From JAAYHV01 sp964400515 (GTDB lineage: Bacteria > Bacillota > Clostridia > Peptostreptococcales > Anaerovoracaceae): 64,000 bases of DNA. Each line of letters opens with the position of its first letter. Within the stretch, counting starts at the first letter, position 1. Of the stretch, positions 25,375-33,536 are shown in pieces. The position numbers were made by a program, and so were the translations under genes. The stretch is from contig CAYNTJ010000005.1 of the NCBI GenBank assembly GCA_964400515.1, positions 62,001 to 126,000 on the forward strand, in the 5' to 3' direction. The notes under the pieces are model-generated. The model saw only the letters and a list, made by a program, of their open reading frames with translations, did no database searches and was not told the origin of the DNA.

Positions 25375-26433
25375 CTATTTTACAATCTTCTTATCTTCTT
25401 TGATCTTATCTCTATAATCACCTAATACGCAGCATGGAATTGGAAGTGAAAGCATAGTGTGTAATCCTGCATCAGCATTGATAACCTGTGGAATCATGTT
25501 AACAAGCATAGCAATAGTTCCCAATCCACCTTCTACCTCAGGGCTGTTAACCATATTGATATTTGGAGTTCCTTTAATTATTACATAGTCACCTGTATTA
25601 ATTCCAACCTGTTCAGGTTCAATCTGTTGAGGGTGATCCATTTCAATTACGCATTCACCGTTCATGTATGCATTTCCAACCATGGCAACGCCTGCACAAG
25701 TTCCTGCTTTAGCTTCTCCGTAAGGAGCAACTCTGTCTACATCTGTTACTATAGGTTCCATATCTTGTTCAAACTTATCTATTTCCCAGCCAAGACCTTC
25801 AGCCATCATTCCTACTGATTCGTGGAAACCTACATGTCCTGCCATAGTACCGTCTGCTTTTCTTGCCTTGAATTCGTCAATTGATATTCCTATACCTTGC
25901 TCTTCCATTACAGTAGGACCAAATGGAGAAAGGGAGTTTACTCTTCTTGATACGATATGTTCAACATCAGTCATAGCACCTGTCATAACCAAAACCAGCA
26001 TATCCATTATGTGACCAGGATTGATTCCTGTACCCAATACTGAAACGCCGTTTTCTTTAGCAATTCTATCTATTTCAGCAGCTAATTCCGGTTCCTGAGC
26101 TGCAGGATAAGCCATTTGCTCTGCAGAAGTAATTACGTTTATTCCTTGCTCCATTACAAACTTCAGCTTAGGGAATACTCCTTTAGTAAAAGAATCAGTA
26201 CATACAACTACGATATCAGCTGCACCCGGCTTTATAATTTCCATAGCATCACCGATTATTACTTCTTCTTTATCGCCTTTCTCTACGCCAAGAACTTCAA
26301 ACATAGATTTTCCTACTTTAGCTCCTATATCACCAACGCCTACGATGTCAATTCCTTTTCTGTTTAATAAGGTCTTTGCGATTCCGCTACCCATAGCACC
26401 AAATCCCCAAATAATTACTTTTACGTTTTTCAT
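25375..26433 (-). CDS. ord: 2,4-diaminopentanoate dehydrogenase
   Basis: A 352-residue NAD(P)-dependent dehydrogenase with the Rossmann motif VIIWGFGAMGSGIAKTL at the N-terminus and the dihydrodipicolinate-reductase-like C-terminal half. It oxidatively deaminates 2,4-diaminopentanoate to 2-amino-4-ketopentanoate, the third step of the pathway. Start ATG 26433 is chosen because AAAGGAG lies eight bases upstream; an in-frame start 19 codons earlier would place the ribosome site inside the gene. It is the first gene of the ornithine operon, about 55 bases after the predicted start of a sigma-54 promoter. Confidence 0.93.
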   Translation of the reverse strand: MKNVKVIIWGFGAMGSGIAKTLLNRKGIDIVGVGDIGAKVGKSMFEVLGVEKGDKEEVIIGDAMEIIKPGAADIVVVCTDSFTKGVFPKLKFVMEQGINVITSAEQMAYPAAQEPELAAEIDRIAKENGVSVLGTGINPGHIMDMLVLVMTGAMTDVEHIVSRRVNSLSPFGPTVMEEQGIGISIDEFKARKADGTMAGHVGFHESVGMMAEGLGWEIDKFEQDMEPIVTDVDRVAPYGEAKAGTCAGVAMVGNAYMNGECVIEMDHPQQIEPEQVGINTGDYVIIKGTPNINMVNSPEVEGGLGTIAMLVNMIPQVINADAGLHTMLSLPIPCCVLGDYRDKIKEDKKIVK

Positions 26434-26500
26434 CTTTTTTCTCCTTTGATAATAATTATAATATAAGTGAAACACCACTTTTTTACGCACCTATATATTA

Positions 26501-26516
26501 AGCAAGTATTGTGCCA
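26501..26516 (-). promoter_or_regulatory. Sigma-54 (-24/-12) promoter of the ornithine operon
   Basis: On the minus strand TGGCAC (26516-26511), five bases AATAC, then TTGCT (26505-26501). This matches the TGGCAC-N5-TTGCA consensus at all positions except the last, with the invariant GG and GC at the right spacing. Transcription would start near 26489. The adjacent gene encodes a sigma-54-dependent activator. Confidence 0.88.
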
Positions 26517-26635
26517 AACAAGATGGGTATTATGTATACATGATTCGTTATTTATTTGTGTTTTTCCCTAAGTATCCGGGAAAACTTGTCGAAAGTGCTG
26601 TATTGTTTACAATTATTCTCAAACTGCGCAAAATT

Positions 26636-26663
26636 AAAAGGAGACCACGCCGGTTCTCCTTTT
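26636..26663 (-). terminator. Terminator of the rocR-like gene
   Basis: A 9-bp stem (AAAAGGAGA at 26636-26644, TCTCCTTTT at 26655-26663) followed on the minus strand by TTTTAATTTT-type sequence. It lies between the activator sites and the sigma-54 promoter and would isolate ord from read-through. Confidence 0.7.
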
Positions 26664-26669
26664 ATCAGT

Positions 26670-26705
26670 GCAAATAAATTTGCTATTTGCCGCAAATATA
26701 TTTGC
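26670..26705. promoter_or_regulatory. Upstream activator sites (two palindromes) of the ornithine operon
   Basis: GCAAAT-AA-ATTTGC at 26670-26683 and GCAAAT-AT-ATTTGC at 26692-26705 are 14-bp palindromes with centres 22 bases apart, two helical turns, so on the same DNA face. They lie about 160 and 185 bases upstream of the -24 element, a normal enhancer distance. The same core recurs at 28169-28182. From memory, Bacillus RocR sites have a similar TGCAAA/TTTGCA layout. Confidence 0.82.
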
Positions 26706-26708
26706 TAT

Positions 26709-28118
26709 TTATATTTTAGCTTCTATATTGTACTTCTTAATCTTATGCTGCAAGGTTTGCCTCTTTATGCTTAATTCCTCCGCCGCCTTTGTAATATTGT
26801 TCTTTTGATTAATCAAAGCCTCCCTTATAAGCTCCCTTTCAATATTACTTAAGTATTCATCCAATCCTCCTATATTATCAGCAGAATTAACATGTTTATA
26901 TGCTTCCATCTCCGCTATCGGAAGGGATATCATATGTTCGTTTAATACTCTTGCGTCATCGGAAAGGGAAACGGCTTGCATAATAATATTTTCCAGCTCC
27001 CTAACATTTCCGGGATAATCATAACTCTCCAGTTTTTTCAATGCCCTTTCAGAAATCAGCATCGGCTCTTTTTCAAATCTTCTGCAGTGCTTATTTACAA
27101 GGGACTGGGACAACCTCTCAATATCATCTTTTCTTTTTCTTAAAGGAGGTATTAATAAACTCACAACATTAAGTCTATAAAATAGATCCTTACGCAAAAG
27201 GCCTTTATCTATCAACATTTGAGGTGATTGATTTACAGTTGCGATTATCCTTACATCAATGGGAATATCCCTTTCACCCCCGACTCTCCTTATATACTCT
27301 TCCTGTAAAACTCTGAGCAGCTTACTTTGCAAATTGTATGGCATAGCACTGATTTCATCCAAAAGCAATGTCCCACCGTTGGCTTGTTCAAACATGCCGG
27401 GCCTATCAACAGCACCTGTGAAACCGCCCTTACTGGTCCCAAACAATATGCCTTCCAAAAGACTTTCAGGTAGTGCTGCACAATTTTGTGCCATAAAAGG
27501 TTTATTTCTTCTTTTTCCTCCATAGTGAAGACTTTGAGCAAAAAGCTCTTTACCTGTTCCCGTTTCGCCTATTATCATAACCGAAGTGCTGCTGTTTGCG
27601 GCTTTTTTCGCCTTGTTTTTTAATTTGATTATTTCTGTATTCTCACCAATTATATCATCAAAAACATACTTTTTAATCTCCGGCTTCTTTTTAGCCGTCA
27701 CAAGAGATTCATCTTCTGGTATTTCTTCCAATTCAAGAATCCTGTCAGATAGGGATTTTATATGGGTAATATCCTTGGCAATTTCTATTGCTCCTATGAT
27801 TTTGCCCCTGCTATGCACAGGAACCGTGCTATTGGTGGTGGTTATTGTTCTTCCGTGGAGACTTTTATATGTTTGTTCCAGATTCAATGTGGATTGATCA
27901 TATCTTGTAGCTTTAAACATTGTACTGTCAGATATTGAAATTCCCGGAAAAGCCTTATGAAATTCCTTCCCGATTACTTCGTTTATGTTTACTTTTTCCA
28001 TGGCTGCCATGGCTTCATTATAGAAAAGGCCCTTGCCCTTATCGTCTACTATATAAACACCCTCATCCACCATGCTTATAAGCGCTCTGATAATTTCTAT
28101 ATAATCTTCTCTGTCCAA
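26709..28118 (-). CDS. rocR: RocR-like sigma-54-dependent transcriptional activator
   Basis: A 469-residue enhancer-binding protein. An N-terminal PAS domain (about 5-120, with DEGVYIVDDKGKGLFYNEAM) is followed by an AAA+ domain with Walker A GETGTGKE, the sigma-54-contacting loop GGFTGA (GAFTGA type), Walker B GGTLLLDEIS and GNVRELENII, then a Fis-type helix-turn-helix (NNITKAAEELSIKRQTLQHKI). It resembles RocR of Bacillus, which senses ornithine or citrulline. The start is TTG 28118: GGGAGGG lies seven bases upstream, and a sigma-A promoter fits only this start. It almost certainly activates the divergent-looking but co-oriented ord operon downstream and represses itself. Confidence 0.92.
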   Translation of the reverse strand: MDREDYIEIIRALISMVDEGVYIVDDKGKGLFYNEAMAAMEKVNINEVIGKEFHKAFPGISISDSTMFKATRYDQSTLNLEQTYKSLHGRTITTTNSTVPVHSRGKIIGAIEIAKDITHIKSLSDRILELEEIPEDESLVTAKKKPEIKKYVFDDIIGENTEIIKLKNKAKKAANSSTSVMIIGETGTGKELFAQSLHYGGKRRNKPFMAQNCAALPESLLEGILFGTSKGGFTGAVDRPGMFEQANGGTLLLDEISAMPYNLQSKLLRVLQEEYIRRVGGERDIPIDVRIIATVNQSPQMLIDKGLLRKDLFYRLNVVSLLIPPLRKRKDDIERLSQSLVNKHCRRFEKEPMLISERALKKLESYDYPGNVRELENIIMQAVSLSDDARVLNEHMISLPIAEMEAYKHVNSADNIGGLDEYLSNIERELIREALINQKNNITKAAEELSIKRQTLQHKIKKYNIEAKI

Positions 28119-28143
28119 ATCACAACCCTCCCTTTCGGCACAT

Positions 28144-28172
28144 ATTATATCATAATAAAAAACATAGTGCAA
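28144..28172 (-). promoter_or_regulatory. Sigma-A promoter of the rocR-like gene
   Basis: On the minus strand TTGCAC (-35, 28172-28167), a 17-base spacer and perfect TATAAT (-10, 28149-28144). The -35 box lies inside the palindrome at 28166-28185. Confidence 0.75.
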
Positions 28173-28185
28173 ATATATTTGCACT
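28166..28185. promoter_or_regulatory. Autoregulatory operator of the rocR-like gene
   Basis: A perfect 20-bp palindrome with core GCAAATATATTTGC, flanked by AGT and ACT. It shares its core with the two activator sites upstream of ord but is longer and more symmetrical. It covers the -35 box of the regulator promoter and the stop codon of the upstream gene, which suggests binding here represses transcription of the regulator. Confidence 0.78.
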
Positions 28186-28675
28186 AAAGATCCAACAACT
28201 CCATCTCATTGCCTTGCCCTTCTATAAATTTAATCACACTATCAAAGCTTAAAAAAACCGTTTTCGTACAATCGTTTGCATAGAAGGTCAGAGTTTCCCC
28301 TTGCATGTCTTTATCTAAAACAACAGTTACCTTCCCGTTAGTATCATTTAGTATTCCGAAAACCGAAACCATTCCGGGCTTTAACCCAATTAAATCGAGC
28401 ATCCTTTCCTCTGACACGAAACTTAAACTCCTTTGATTAAGCTTCTCCGCTAATGCTTTTATGTCAATTCGTTTGTTTTCATCCATTGCCAACAAAAAGT
28501 AGTTTTTCTTTTTCTTATCACAAAGAAACAAGGTTTTTGTTCTTAGCCCTTCTTTTCCTTCTATATATTCATCTGCGGTTTTAATGTCCAATGCCGGAGG
28601 ATGGCTAACCACCTCATATTCAATATTTAATTTTTTCAATTCTTCATAAACATAATCGCAATTATTTAAACACAC
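28184..28675 (-). CDS. proX: ProX-type prolyl-tRNA editing / YbaK-EbsC domain protein
   Basis: A 163-residue YbaK-domain protein that would hydrolyse mischarged aminoacyl-tRNA, typically Ala- or Cys-tRNA(Pro). The family layout is clear: EYEVVSHPPALDIKTADEY at the N-terminus, TKTLFLCDKKKKNYFLLAM with the editing lysines, and MVSVFGILND near the middle. No ATG fits; GTG 28675 is preferred, ten bases after AAGGA, because an earlier TTG at 28711 lies next to a possible -10 box. The stop codon lies in the operator of the downstream rocR-like gene. PrdX proteins of Stickland fermenters belong to the same family, but no prd genes are visible here. Confidence 0.8.
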   Translation of the reverse strand: MCLNNCDYVYEELKKLNIEYEVVSHPPALDIKTADEYIEGKEGLRTKTLFLCDKKKKNYFLLAMDENKRIDIKALAEKLNQRSLSFVSEERMLDLIGLKPGMVSVFGILNDTNGKVTVVLDKDMQGETLTFYANDCTKTVFLSFDSVIKFIEGQGNEMELLDL

Positions 28676-28762
28676 AATAATTAAATCCTTTCCCTTGAAG
28701 TAGCCCTTCAAAAATAGTATACTATTAAAGCAATTAAACGATATTAAAAAGGAAGACTAATT

Positions 28763-29086
28763 ATGAGAATACGTAACGAAATATCAAAAGCCACAGATGA
28801 AGATTTAAAATTTATAGCCGATACATCTGATGCTTTGGCCCATCCGGCAAGGTTAAAAATGCTAAAATATATTATGAACGCCAATCAAAGATTGGAAAAG
28901 GTTTATACTAAAACTTTAGTCGAAGAGTTTGGTTATGCTCAAGCTACCGTTTCCCAGCATATGAAGATACTTAAGAATGCCAACCTGGTGGAAATTAAAA
29001 AAGAATATAAATACACTTTATATTATGCCGATTTAGGTATGCTTATGAAGTACCTAAACGAAACTAAAAAATATTTAAACTCTTGA
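28763..29086 (+). CDS. ArsR-family transcriptional regulator
   Basis: A 107-residue winged helix protein. LAHPARLKMLKYI, TKTLVEEFGYAQATVSQHMKILKNANLVE and a beta wing (YKYTLYYADLG) match the ArsR/SmtB fold. No metal-binding CxC motif is seen in the recognition region, so a metal ligand is doubtful. It is divergent from the ProX-type gene, with an AAAAGGAAG site before ATG 28763. Its 3' end overlaps the convergent YkvI-like gene by 23 bases. Its target is unknown. Confidence 0.82.
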   Translation: MRIRNEISKATDEDLKFIADTSDALAHPARLKMLKYIMNANQRLEKVYTKTLVEEFGYAQATVSQHMKILKNANLVEIKKEYKYTLYYADLGMLMKYLNETKKYLNS

Positions 29087-30125
29087 TTTTATTATATGCA
29101 ACAGACATAAGGTAAACAACTCCCATATACCCTAAATAAGGGTATATTTTATTTATCAATTGATCAAAAGGTAGCATTCCGCAGACAAATGCCAAAACAG
29201 CAACGGTACCTGCAAATACTTTCGCTCCCCTTGTTCCCTCCTCTACATACTTATCACACACCATCCACATCATAGGTGTGGAAGAAGAAAAAATACCGGC
29301 AATCAGTATAACCGAAAAACTCATTCCCAATACCACCGATATTTTTTTCGCCAAATAAAGAGTGGGGATTGATAAAGCTGCTATATCGCCCAAATTTGAT
29401 AACATGGCAAAATTCATAATTCCAACCGCCGTTATCAATGCACATGAACCTATTATAGCGCCCCATTTAGCTTCTTTTATGCTTTTAGCAGAAGACCCCA
29501 ACGAGCAGTAATAGGTACTGCCGCAAAAAATATTGTAGGCTCCGTATAAGATTCCGCTGAACCACCAATTTATGGCAGGTCTTTTATCATTCAAAAGGTG
29601 GAAATTACCCGATACCTCTTCTAGGGAGCCGAAATCTCTAAACAGAGTAACAAGCCCCACGAGTATAGTGAAGCCTATTATCAAAGGCCCTATTTTTGAT
29701 ATTATCGAAACCAGATTCTCAAATCCAAACAGGTATGCAAAAAGTATGAGTAATGTCATAATACCCGCCCCCACATAGTGGTTAATTCCATAATATTCTT
29801 CCAATGTGGCCCCCGCTCCTGAAATTAATATAACCATAATTGCAAATATTATAATCGGCATTATTTCCTTCAGTGCTCCGCCAAGATATTTACCGCAAAA
29901 AAAACTGTATTGATTGAATTTTTTATTCATTCTGTTTTTATAACCGGTTTCCATTATATGGGAACCTAAAATCATAAACAGAAAAAGGTTAATTATTATT
30001 ATACCTATACTTTTAAAGCCGTAGCTACTATAAAACTGTAATACTTCTTGCCCCGTTGCAAAACCGGAACCTATTACCCATGCTATATAGCCTCCTGTAC
30101 ATCTCAGTAAGTTTTTTCTATCCAA
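29064..30125 (-). CDS. YkvI-family membrane transporter
   Basis: A 353-residue polytopic membrane protein with about ten helices. The first (CTGGYIAWVIGSGFATGQEVLQFY) with its broken GSGFATGQE helix is typical of the LeuT/APC superfamily and of YkvI-like proteins, often annotated as branched-chain amino acid or Na+ symporters. Further segments such as FGFENLVSIISKIGPLIIG agree. Start TTG 30125 is chosen because GGAGGTG lies seven bases upstream; another in-frame TTG at 30140 overlaps that site. Amino acid import would fit the metabolism, but the substrate is not known. Confidence 0.78.
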   Translation of the reverse strand: MDRKNLLRCTGGYIAWVIGSGFATGQEVLQFYSSYGFKSIGIIIINLFLFMILGSHIMETGYKNRMNKKFNQYSFFCGKYLGGALKEIMPIIIFAIMVILISGAGATLEEYYGINHYVGAGIMTLLILFAYLFGFENLVSIISKIGPLIIGFTILVGLVTLFRDFGSLEEVSGNFHLLNDKRPAINWWFSGILYGAYNIFCGSTYYCSLGSSAKSIKEAKWGAIIGSCALITAVGIMNFAMLSNLGDIAALSIPTLYLAKKISVVLGMSFSVILIAGIFSSSTPMMWMVCDKYVEEGTRGAKVFAGTVAVLAFVCGMLPFDQLINKIYPYLGYMGVVYLMSVAYNKIKSLNIF

Positions 30126-30166
30126 TAGCGGCACCTCCAATTGTCACTGCAAGTATACCATAAAGC

Positions 30167-30195
30167 TTGACAATATTTAACAAATATATTATATT
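30167..30195 (+). promoter_or_regulatory. Sigma-A promoter of the sdpRI operon
   Basis: A perfect TTGACA (30167-30172), 17-base spacer and TATATT (30190-30195). Confidence 0.75.
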
Positions 30196-30205
30196 TAGAT
30201 AAGAG

Positions 30206-30215
30206 TCTAATTAGA
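30206..30215. promoter_or_regulatory. Candidate SdpR operator
   Basis: TCTAATTAGA is a perfect 10-bp palindrome just after the predicted transcription start of sdpR, where an ArsR-type autorepressor would block its own promoter. Supported only by symmetry and position. Confidence 0.4.
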
Positions 30216-30245
30216 TACATTTAAAACTATAAGGTAGTGATTATT

Positions 30246-30515
30246 ATGATGCAAGAAACTATCAGGGCATTAAATGACCCTGTAAGGAGAAAAATCCTGG
30301 AGCTTTTGAAGGATGAGCCAAAAAGTGTCGGTGATATACTTAAGAATTTGGATGTTACCGGAGCAACCCTTTCCCATCATTTGAAGGTGCTAAAAGATGC
30401 GGGTTTATTAAGTCAGACCAGAAACAAAAACCAACTTATTTATGAAATTAACACCTCTGTTTTTGAGGAAGTATTAAAATGGATTACCGGTTTTATAAGC
30501 AGTGAGGAAAATTAA
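30246..30515 (+). CDS. sdpR: SdpR-like ArsR-family autorepressor
   Basis: An 89-residue winged helix regulator starting MMQETIRALNDPVRRKILELL, with recognition helix GATLSHHLKVLKDAGLL. SdpR-type proteins repress an operon with the membrane immunity/sensor protein SdpI; here the next gene is SdpI-like and starts two bases after the stop. ATG 30246 is preferred over a GTG at 30237, which lies on top of the ribosome site. In Bacillus subtilis SdpI captures SdpR at the membrane when toxin is present. Confidence 0.82.
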   Translation: MMQETIRALNDPVRRKILELLKDEPKSVGDILKNLDVTGATLSHHLKVLKDAGLLSQTRNKNQLIYEINTSVFEEVLKWITGFISSEEN

Positions 30516-30516
30516 A

Positions 30517-31173
30517 ATGAAAAACAAAAAAATAAATATTATAATTGCCTGTTTACTGGCAATTACCCTGGTATACATATTAATTGTGTATCCAAGTTTG
30601 CCTGATCTTATACCCACCCATTTCGGAGTATCGGGGAATGCCGATGGTTATAGCAAAAAATCATATATTTTCGTAATCTACGGGCTTTTGATCTTGTTAA
30701 ATATACTTATGCCTACAATAGCAAAAATTGATCCGAAAAGAGAAAATTATTCGAGATTTTTTAAGTCCTTTGATATTTCTAGGGTGGCAATTAACCTTCT
30801 TTTTATGGGATTGATAGTAGTTATTACCCAGTCCTCTTTGTCTAATCTGACGGAAACCTTTTCCGTAGACAGGTTGGTACCTGCCATGCTGGGACTGGTT
30901 TTTATAGTAATAGGTAACTATATGCCAAAGTTCAAGCATAACTATACTATGGGAATAAAAACACCTTGGACGTTGGCGGATGAAAACGTATGGAACAGGA
31001 CCCACAGAATATCAGGCCCCATTTGGATTTTTGCCGGCGCTATTATGATAATAAATAGATTCTTGTTTCAAAACACTCTTTCAATGTATATAATAATAGT
31101 AGTGATAATATTTATAGTGATTTTCCCTTTTGTATATTCATATTTGATTTATAGGAAATATCATAAGGAGTAA
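30517..31173 (+). CDS. sdpI: SdpI-family membrane protein (DUF1648 plus SdpI domain)
   Basis: A 218-residue membrane protein with about six helices. The N-terminal DUF1648 signature is LPDLIPTHFGVSGNADGYSKK; the C-terminal SdpI signature is GNYMPKFKHNYTMGIKTPWTLADENVWNRTHR. In Bacillus subtilis SdpI gives immunity to the SdpC cannibalism peptide and sequesters SdpR. ATG 30517 follows a GAGGA site by eight bases. No sdpC-like toxin gene is present, so here it may protect against toxins made by others or answer envelope stress. Confidence 0.87.
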   Translation: MKNKKINIIIACLLAITLVYILIVYPSLPDLIPTHFGVSGNADGYSKKSYIFVIYGLLILLNILMPTIAKIDPKRENYSRFFKSFDISRVAINLLFMGLIVVITQSSLSNLTETFSVDRLVPAMLGLVFIVIGNYMPKFKHNYTMGIKTPWTLADENVWNRTHRISGPIWIFAGAIMIINRFLFQNTLSMYIIIVVIIFIVIFPFVYSYLIYRKYHKE

Positions 31174-31177
31174 AGCC

Positions 31178-31852
31178 ATGGTTATACTGTTTATTTTGAT
31201 TTGTTCCATCATATTGCCCTTATTTTTAGCAGCTTTAATGATTAAGAATAATAAAAGAAATATAAAGCCAATACTATTGGGCGCATTAACCTTTATTTTC
31301 TTTCAATTGGTATTAAGAATACCTTTATTACAGTTAGTACTTCCCGGAACTATGTGGTATACTAAGCTTACATTAAACCCATGGTCCTATGCTCTATTTT
31401 TAGGATTAACAGCCGCTATTTTCGAAGAAGTAGGAAGTTATGTGGTTATAAGATTATTTATGAAAAAAAATCTTAATCCCAAATCAGGACTGTGCTTTGG
31501 AATAGGCCATGGAGGCATAGAGGCAATTTTGTTGGTGGGCATAAATGTCATCATAGCTTTGATTCTTTCCCTTCCCATGGGAAGCTCATATGAACTTGCA
31601 TTGGGAGGAATAGAAAGATTGATTGCCATATCTTTTCATATCGGTATGTCCATAATGATTGTAAAAGCTGTGCAAACAAAAAAAGTCTTTTGGTTAATTA
31701 TCCCCATACTATTGCATACGATTACAGATATGCTGGCAGTAATTGCCGTATATTATAATTATAAATTGTATCAAATTGAATTAATGCTCTTACCATTTGC
31801 AATTTTTGCATTGGCATTTTCATGGAGGGAATTGAGAAATGAAAGAAAATAA
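31178..31852 (+). CDS. YhfC-family intramembrane metalloprotease-like protein
   Basis: A 224-residue membrane protein with about seven helices. The motifs AAIFEEVGSYVVIRL, CFGIGHGGIEAILL, SFHIGMSIMIV and LLHTITDMLAV place glutamates, histidines and an aspartate inside the membrane as in YhfC and the CPBP/Abi protease superfamily. Proteolysis has not been shown for YhfC to my knowledge. It lies four bases after sdpI with an AAGGAG site and overlaps the next lipoprotein gene by 14 bases, so it belongs to the sdp operon. CPBP-type proteins often accompany bacteriocin immunity genes. Confidence 0.78.
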   Translation: MVILFILICSIILPLFLAALMIKNNKRNIKPILLGALTFIFFQLVLRIPLLQLVLPGTMWYTKLTLNPWSYALFLGLTAAIFEEVGSYVVIRLFMKKNLNPKSGLCFGIGHGGIEAILLVGINVIIALILSLPMGSSYELALGGIERLIAISFHIGMSIMIVKAVQTKKVFWLIIPILLHTITDMLAVIAVYYNYKLYQIELMLLPFAIFALAFSWRELRNERK

Positions 31853-32258
31853 TAAAAAGAAAAACCTAATATTATTGCTATTGGTTTTAACCACACTTCT
31901 GTTTTCTTGCGGAACCCCCAGCTTGCCCGAGGGCTTCGATTCAACCGAGGTTGAAAACAGAACAAAACAAATAATCGAAGTAATAAACACAAAGGAATAT
32001 GACCAAATACATTCTTTAATAAGAGAAGATTTGCAGCCCGTAATCACACCAAAACAGCTTGAAGAGGGATGGGCACCTATGCTTGATTCTGCCGGCGATT
32101 TTGTTGAAATAGACGAAATAGTATTATCCTCCGAAAGGGGAGAGAAAGATGTGGTATACGCAGTAGCAATACTTAAATGTATTTATGAAAACGAAAATCA
32201 TATTTTCACATTCTATTTTGATGAAGATATGGAACTTGCAGGTTTATATATGAAGTAA
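31839..32258 (+). CDS. DUF3887-type lipoprotein
   Basis: A 139-residue secreted lipoprotein. A lysine-rich start and hydrophobic segment end in the lipobox LLFSCG, with the lipidated cysteine near residue 24. The rest (FDSTEVENRTKQIIEVINTKEYDQIHSLI) matches the DUF3887 domain, an NTF2-like fold without known activity. Overlap with the YhfC-like gene shows translational coupling; these two families often occur together. Role unknown, probably at the outer face of the membrane with the SdpI/YhfC-like proteins. Confidence 0.75.
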   Translation: MKENNKKKNLILLLLVLTTLLFSCGTPSLPEGFDSTEVENRTKQIIEVINTKEYDQIHSLIREDLQPVITPKQLEEGWAPMLDSAGDFVEIDEIVLSSERGEKDVVYAVAILKCIYENENHIFTFYFDEDMELAGLYMK

Positions 32259-32267
32259 AGGATTAAC

Positions 32268-33536
32268 ATGGAAAACAAAAACATAAAATGGGAAAAATTA
32301 GATAATGCCGCCATTCTTTTCCCTGCAATTGCAGGCACAAATATGACCAATGTATATAGGATAAGCGTTACTCTAAATGAGAAAATCGAGCCCGAAAAGC
32401 TTCAGATTGCATTGGATAGGGTACTTCCTAAATTTCCGGGTTTTAAAGTGTCTTTAAAACTTGGTTTCTTTTGGTACTATTTTGAAGAAAATAAAAATCC
32501 ATCACCTATCATAGAAATGGAATCCGACTATCCTTGTCGTTACATTGATCAAAAGAAGAATAATGACTACCTTTTTAAGGTTACCTATTACGAAAACAGA
32601 ATCAACTTGGAAGTCTTTCATGTATTGGCAGACGGTGTGGGAGGCATTAACTTCCTTTTGGAATTAACATATCATTATTTGGATTTGGTTCATACAAAGA
32701 ACGAATCCCAAGACATGTACTACAGCTCTAATACAACCACCAACAGGGAGGATAGTTTTTTAAAATACTATGATCCTGAGAAGATAAAAAAATATCCCAG
32801 CGAAAAAGCCTTGATCGTTCGCGGTGAAAAAATGCTCCCCGGAGAACTGGGAGTAATACACGGGGTTATGTCCGTAGGTAATTTAAAAAGGGTTTGTGAG
32901 AAATATGGTGTAAGTATAAACGAATATTTGGTAAGCAATTTCATATATAGTATATATCATGAAAATATGCAAAACAAGAAGCCCATAAGAATTGCAGTTC
33001 CCGTCAACCTAAGACCATATTTTCACTCCACCACCACTAAGAACTTCTTTATTATGGTTTCGGCGGAATTCAAGCCTTCCAGAATGGATTATGCCTTTGA
33101 GGATGTCTTAAAGGAGGTAAGCGTTGATTTAAGGAGCAAAATAACTAAGGAAAAATTAAAAGAGACATTGTCATATAATGTCTCTAACGAAAAAAACTTG
33201 ATAACCAGAGCGGTTCCATTAGTGCTAAAAAACATTGCAGTTAGATCAGTATACAGAAAGGCCGCTTTGGCAAACACCTCTACAATCACTAACATAGGTA
33301 ATATTAAGGTGGAATCTCGTTTTGAAAAATATATAAAATCATTTCATGCGATATTATCTATTTCCCTGGGACAAAGCATAAAGGGAACCATCTGTTCCTA
33401 TAAGGATGATTTAATCTTTACCTTCAGCTCTAATCTTGTTACAACCGGAATACAGCGAGCCTTCTTCAGACAGCTTGCATTAGATGATATTGATGTTTTT
33501 ATTGAAAGCAATGGAGTTTATGATGAAAAAATGTAA
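32268..33536 (+). CDS. Condensation-domain-like acyltransferase (alcohol acetyltransferase family)
   Basis: A 422-residue protein of the BAHD/condensation-type acyltransferase superfamily. The active-site HxxxDG motif is EVFHVLADGVGG, with His118 and Asp122, and a DFGWG-like region is replaced by SISLGQSIKGTICSY near the C-terminus. The opening DNAAILFPAIAGTNMTNVYRISVTL is typical of bacterial alcohol-acetyltransferase-like proteins. It probably transfers an acyl group from CoA to a hydroxyl or amine. It is followed by a DUF6320 membrane protein (14-base overlap) and an esterase; the three are a recurring trio in Clostridia as far as I recall. It starts 9 bases after the lipoprotein gene. Confidence 0.75.
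   Translation: MENKNIKWEKLDNAAILFPAIAGTNMTNVYRISVTLNEKIEPEKLQIALDRVLPKFPGFKVSLKLGFFWYYFEENKNPSPIIEMESDYPCRYIDQKKNNDYLFKVTYYENRINLEVFHVLADGVGGINFLLELTYHYLDLVHTKNESQDMYYSSNTTTNREDSFLKYYDPEKIKKYPSEKALIVRGEKMLPGELGVIHGVMSVGNLKRVCEKYGVSINEYLVSNFIYSIYHENMQNKKPIRIAVPVNLRPYFHSTTTKNFFIMVSAEFKPSRMDYAFEDVLKEVSVDLRSKITKEKLKETLSYNVSNEKNLITRAVPLVLKNIAVRSVYRKAALANTSTITNIGNIKVESRFEKYIKSFHAILSISLGQSIKGTICSYKDDLIFTFSSNLVTTGIQRAFFRQLALDDIDVFIESNGVYDEKM

Noticed and set aside
28186..28711. TTG at 28711 as start of the ProX-type gene
   Set aside because: A possible -10 box at 28716-28721 would place the transcript start at or after this codon, and GTG 28675 has the better ribosome site.
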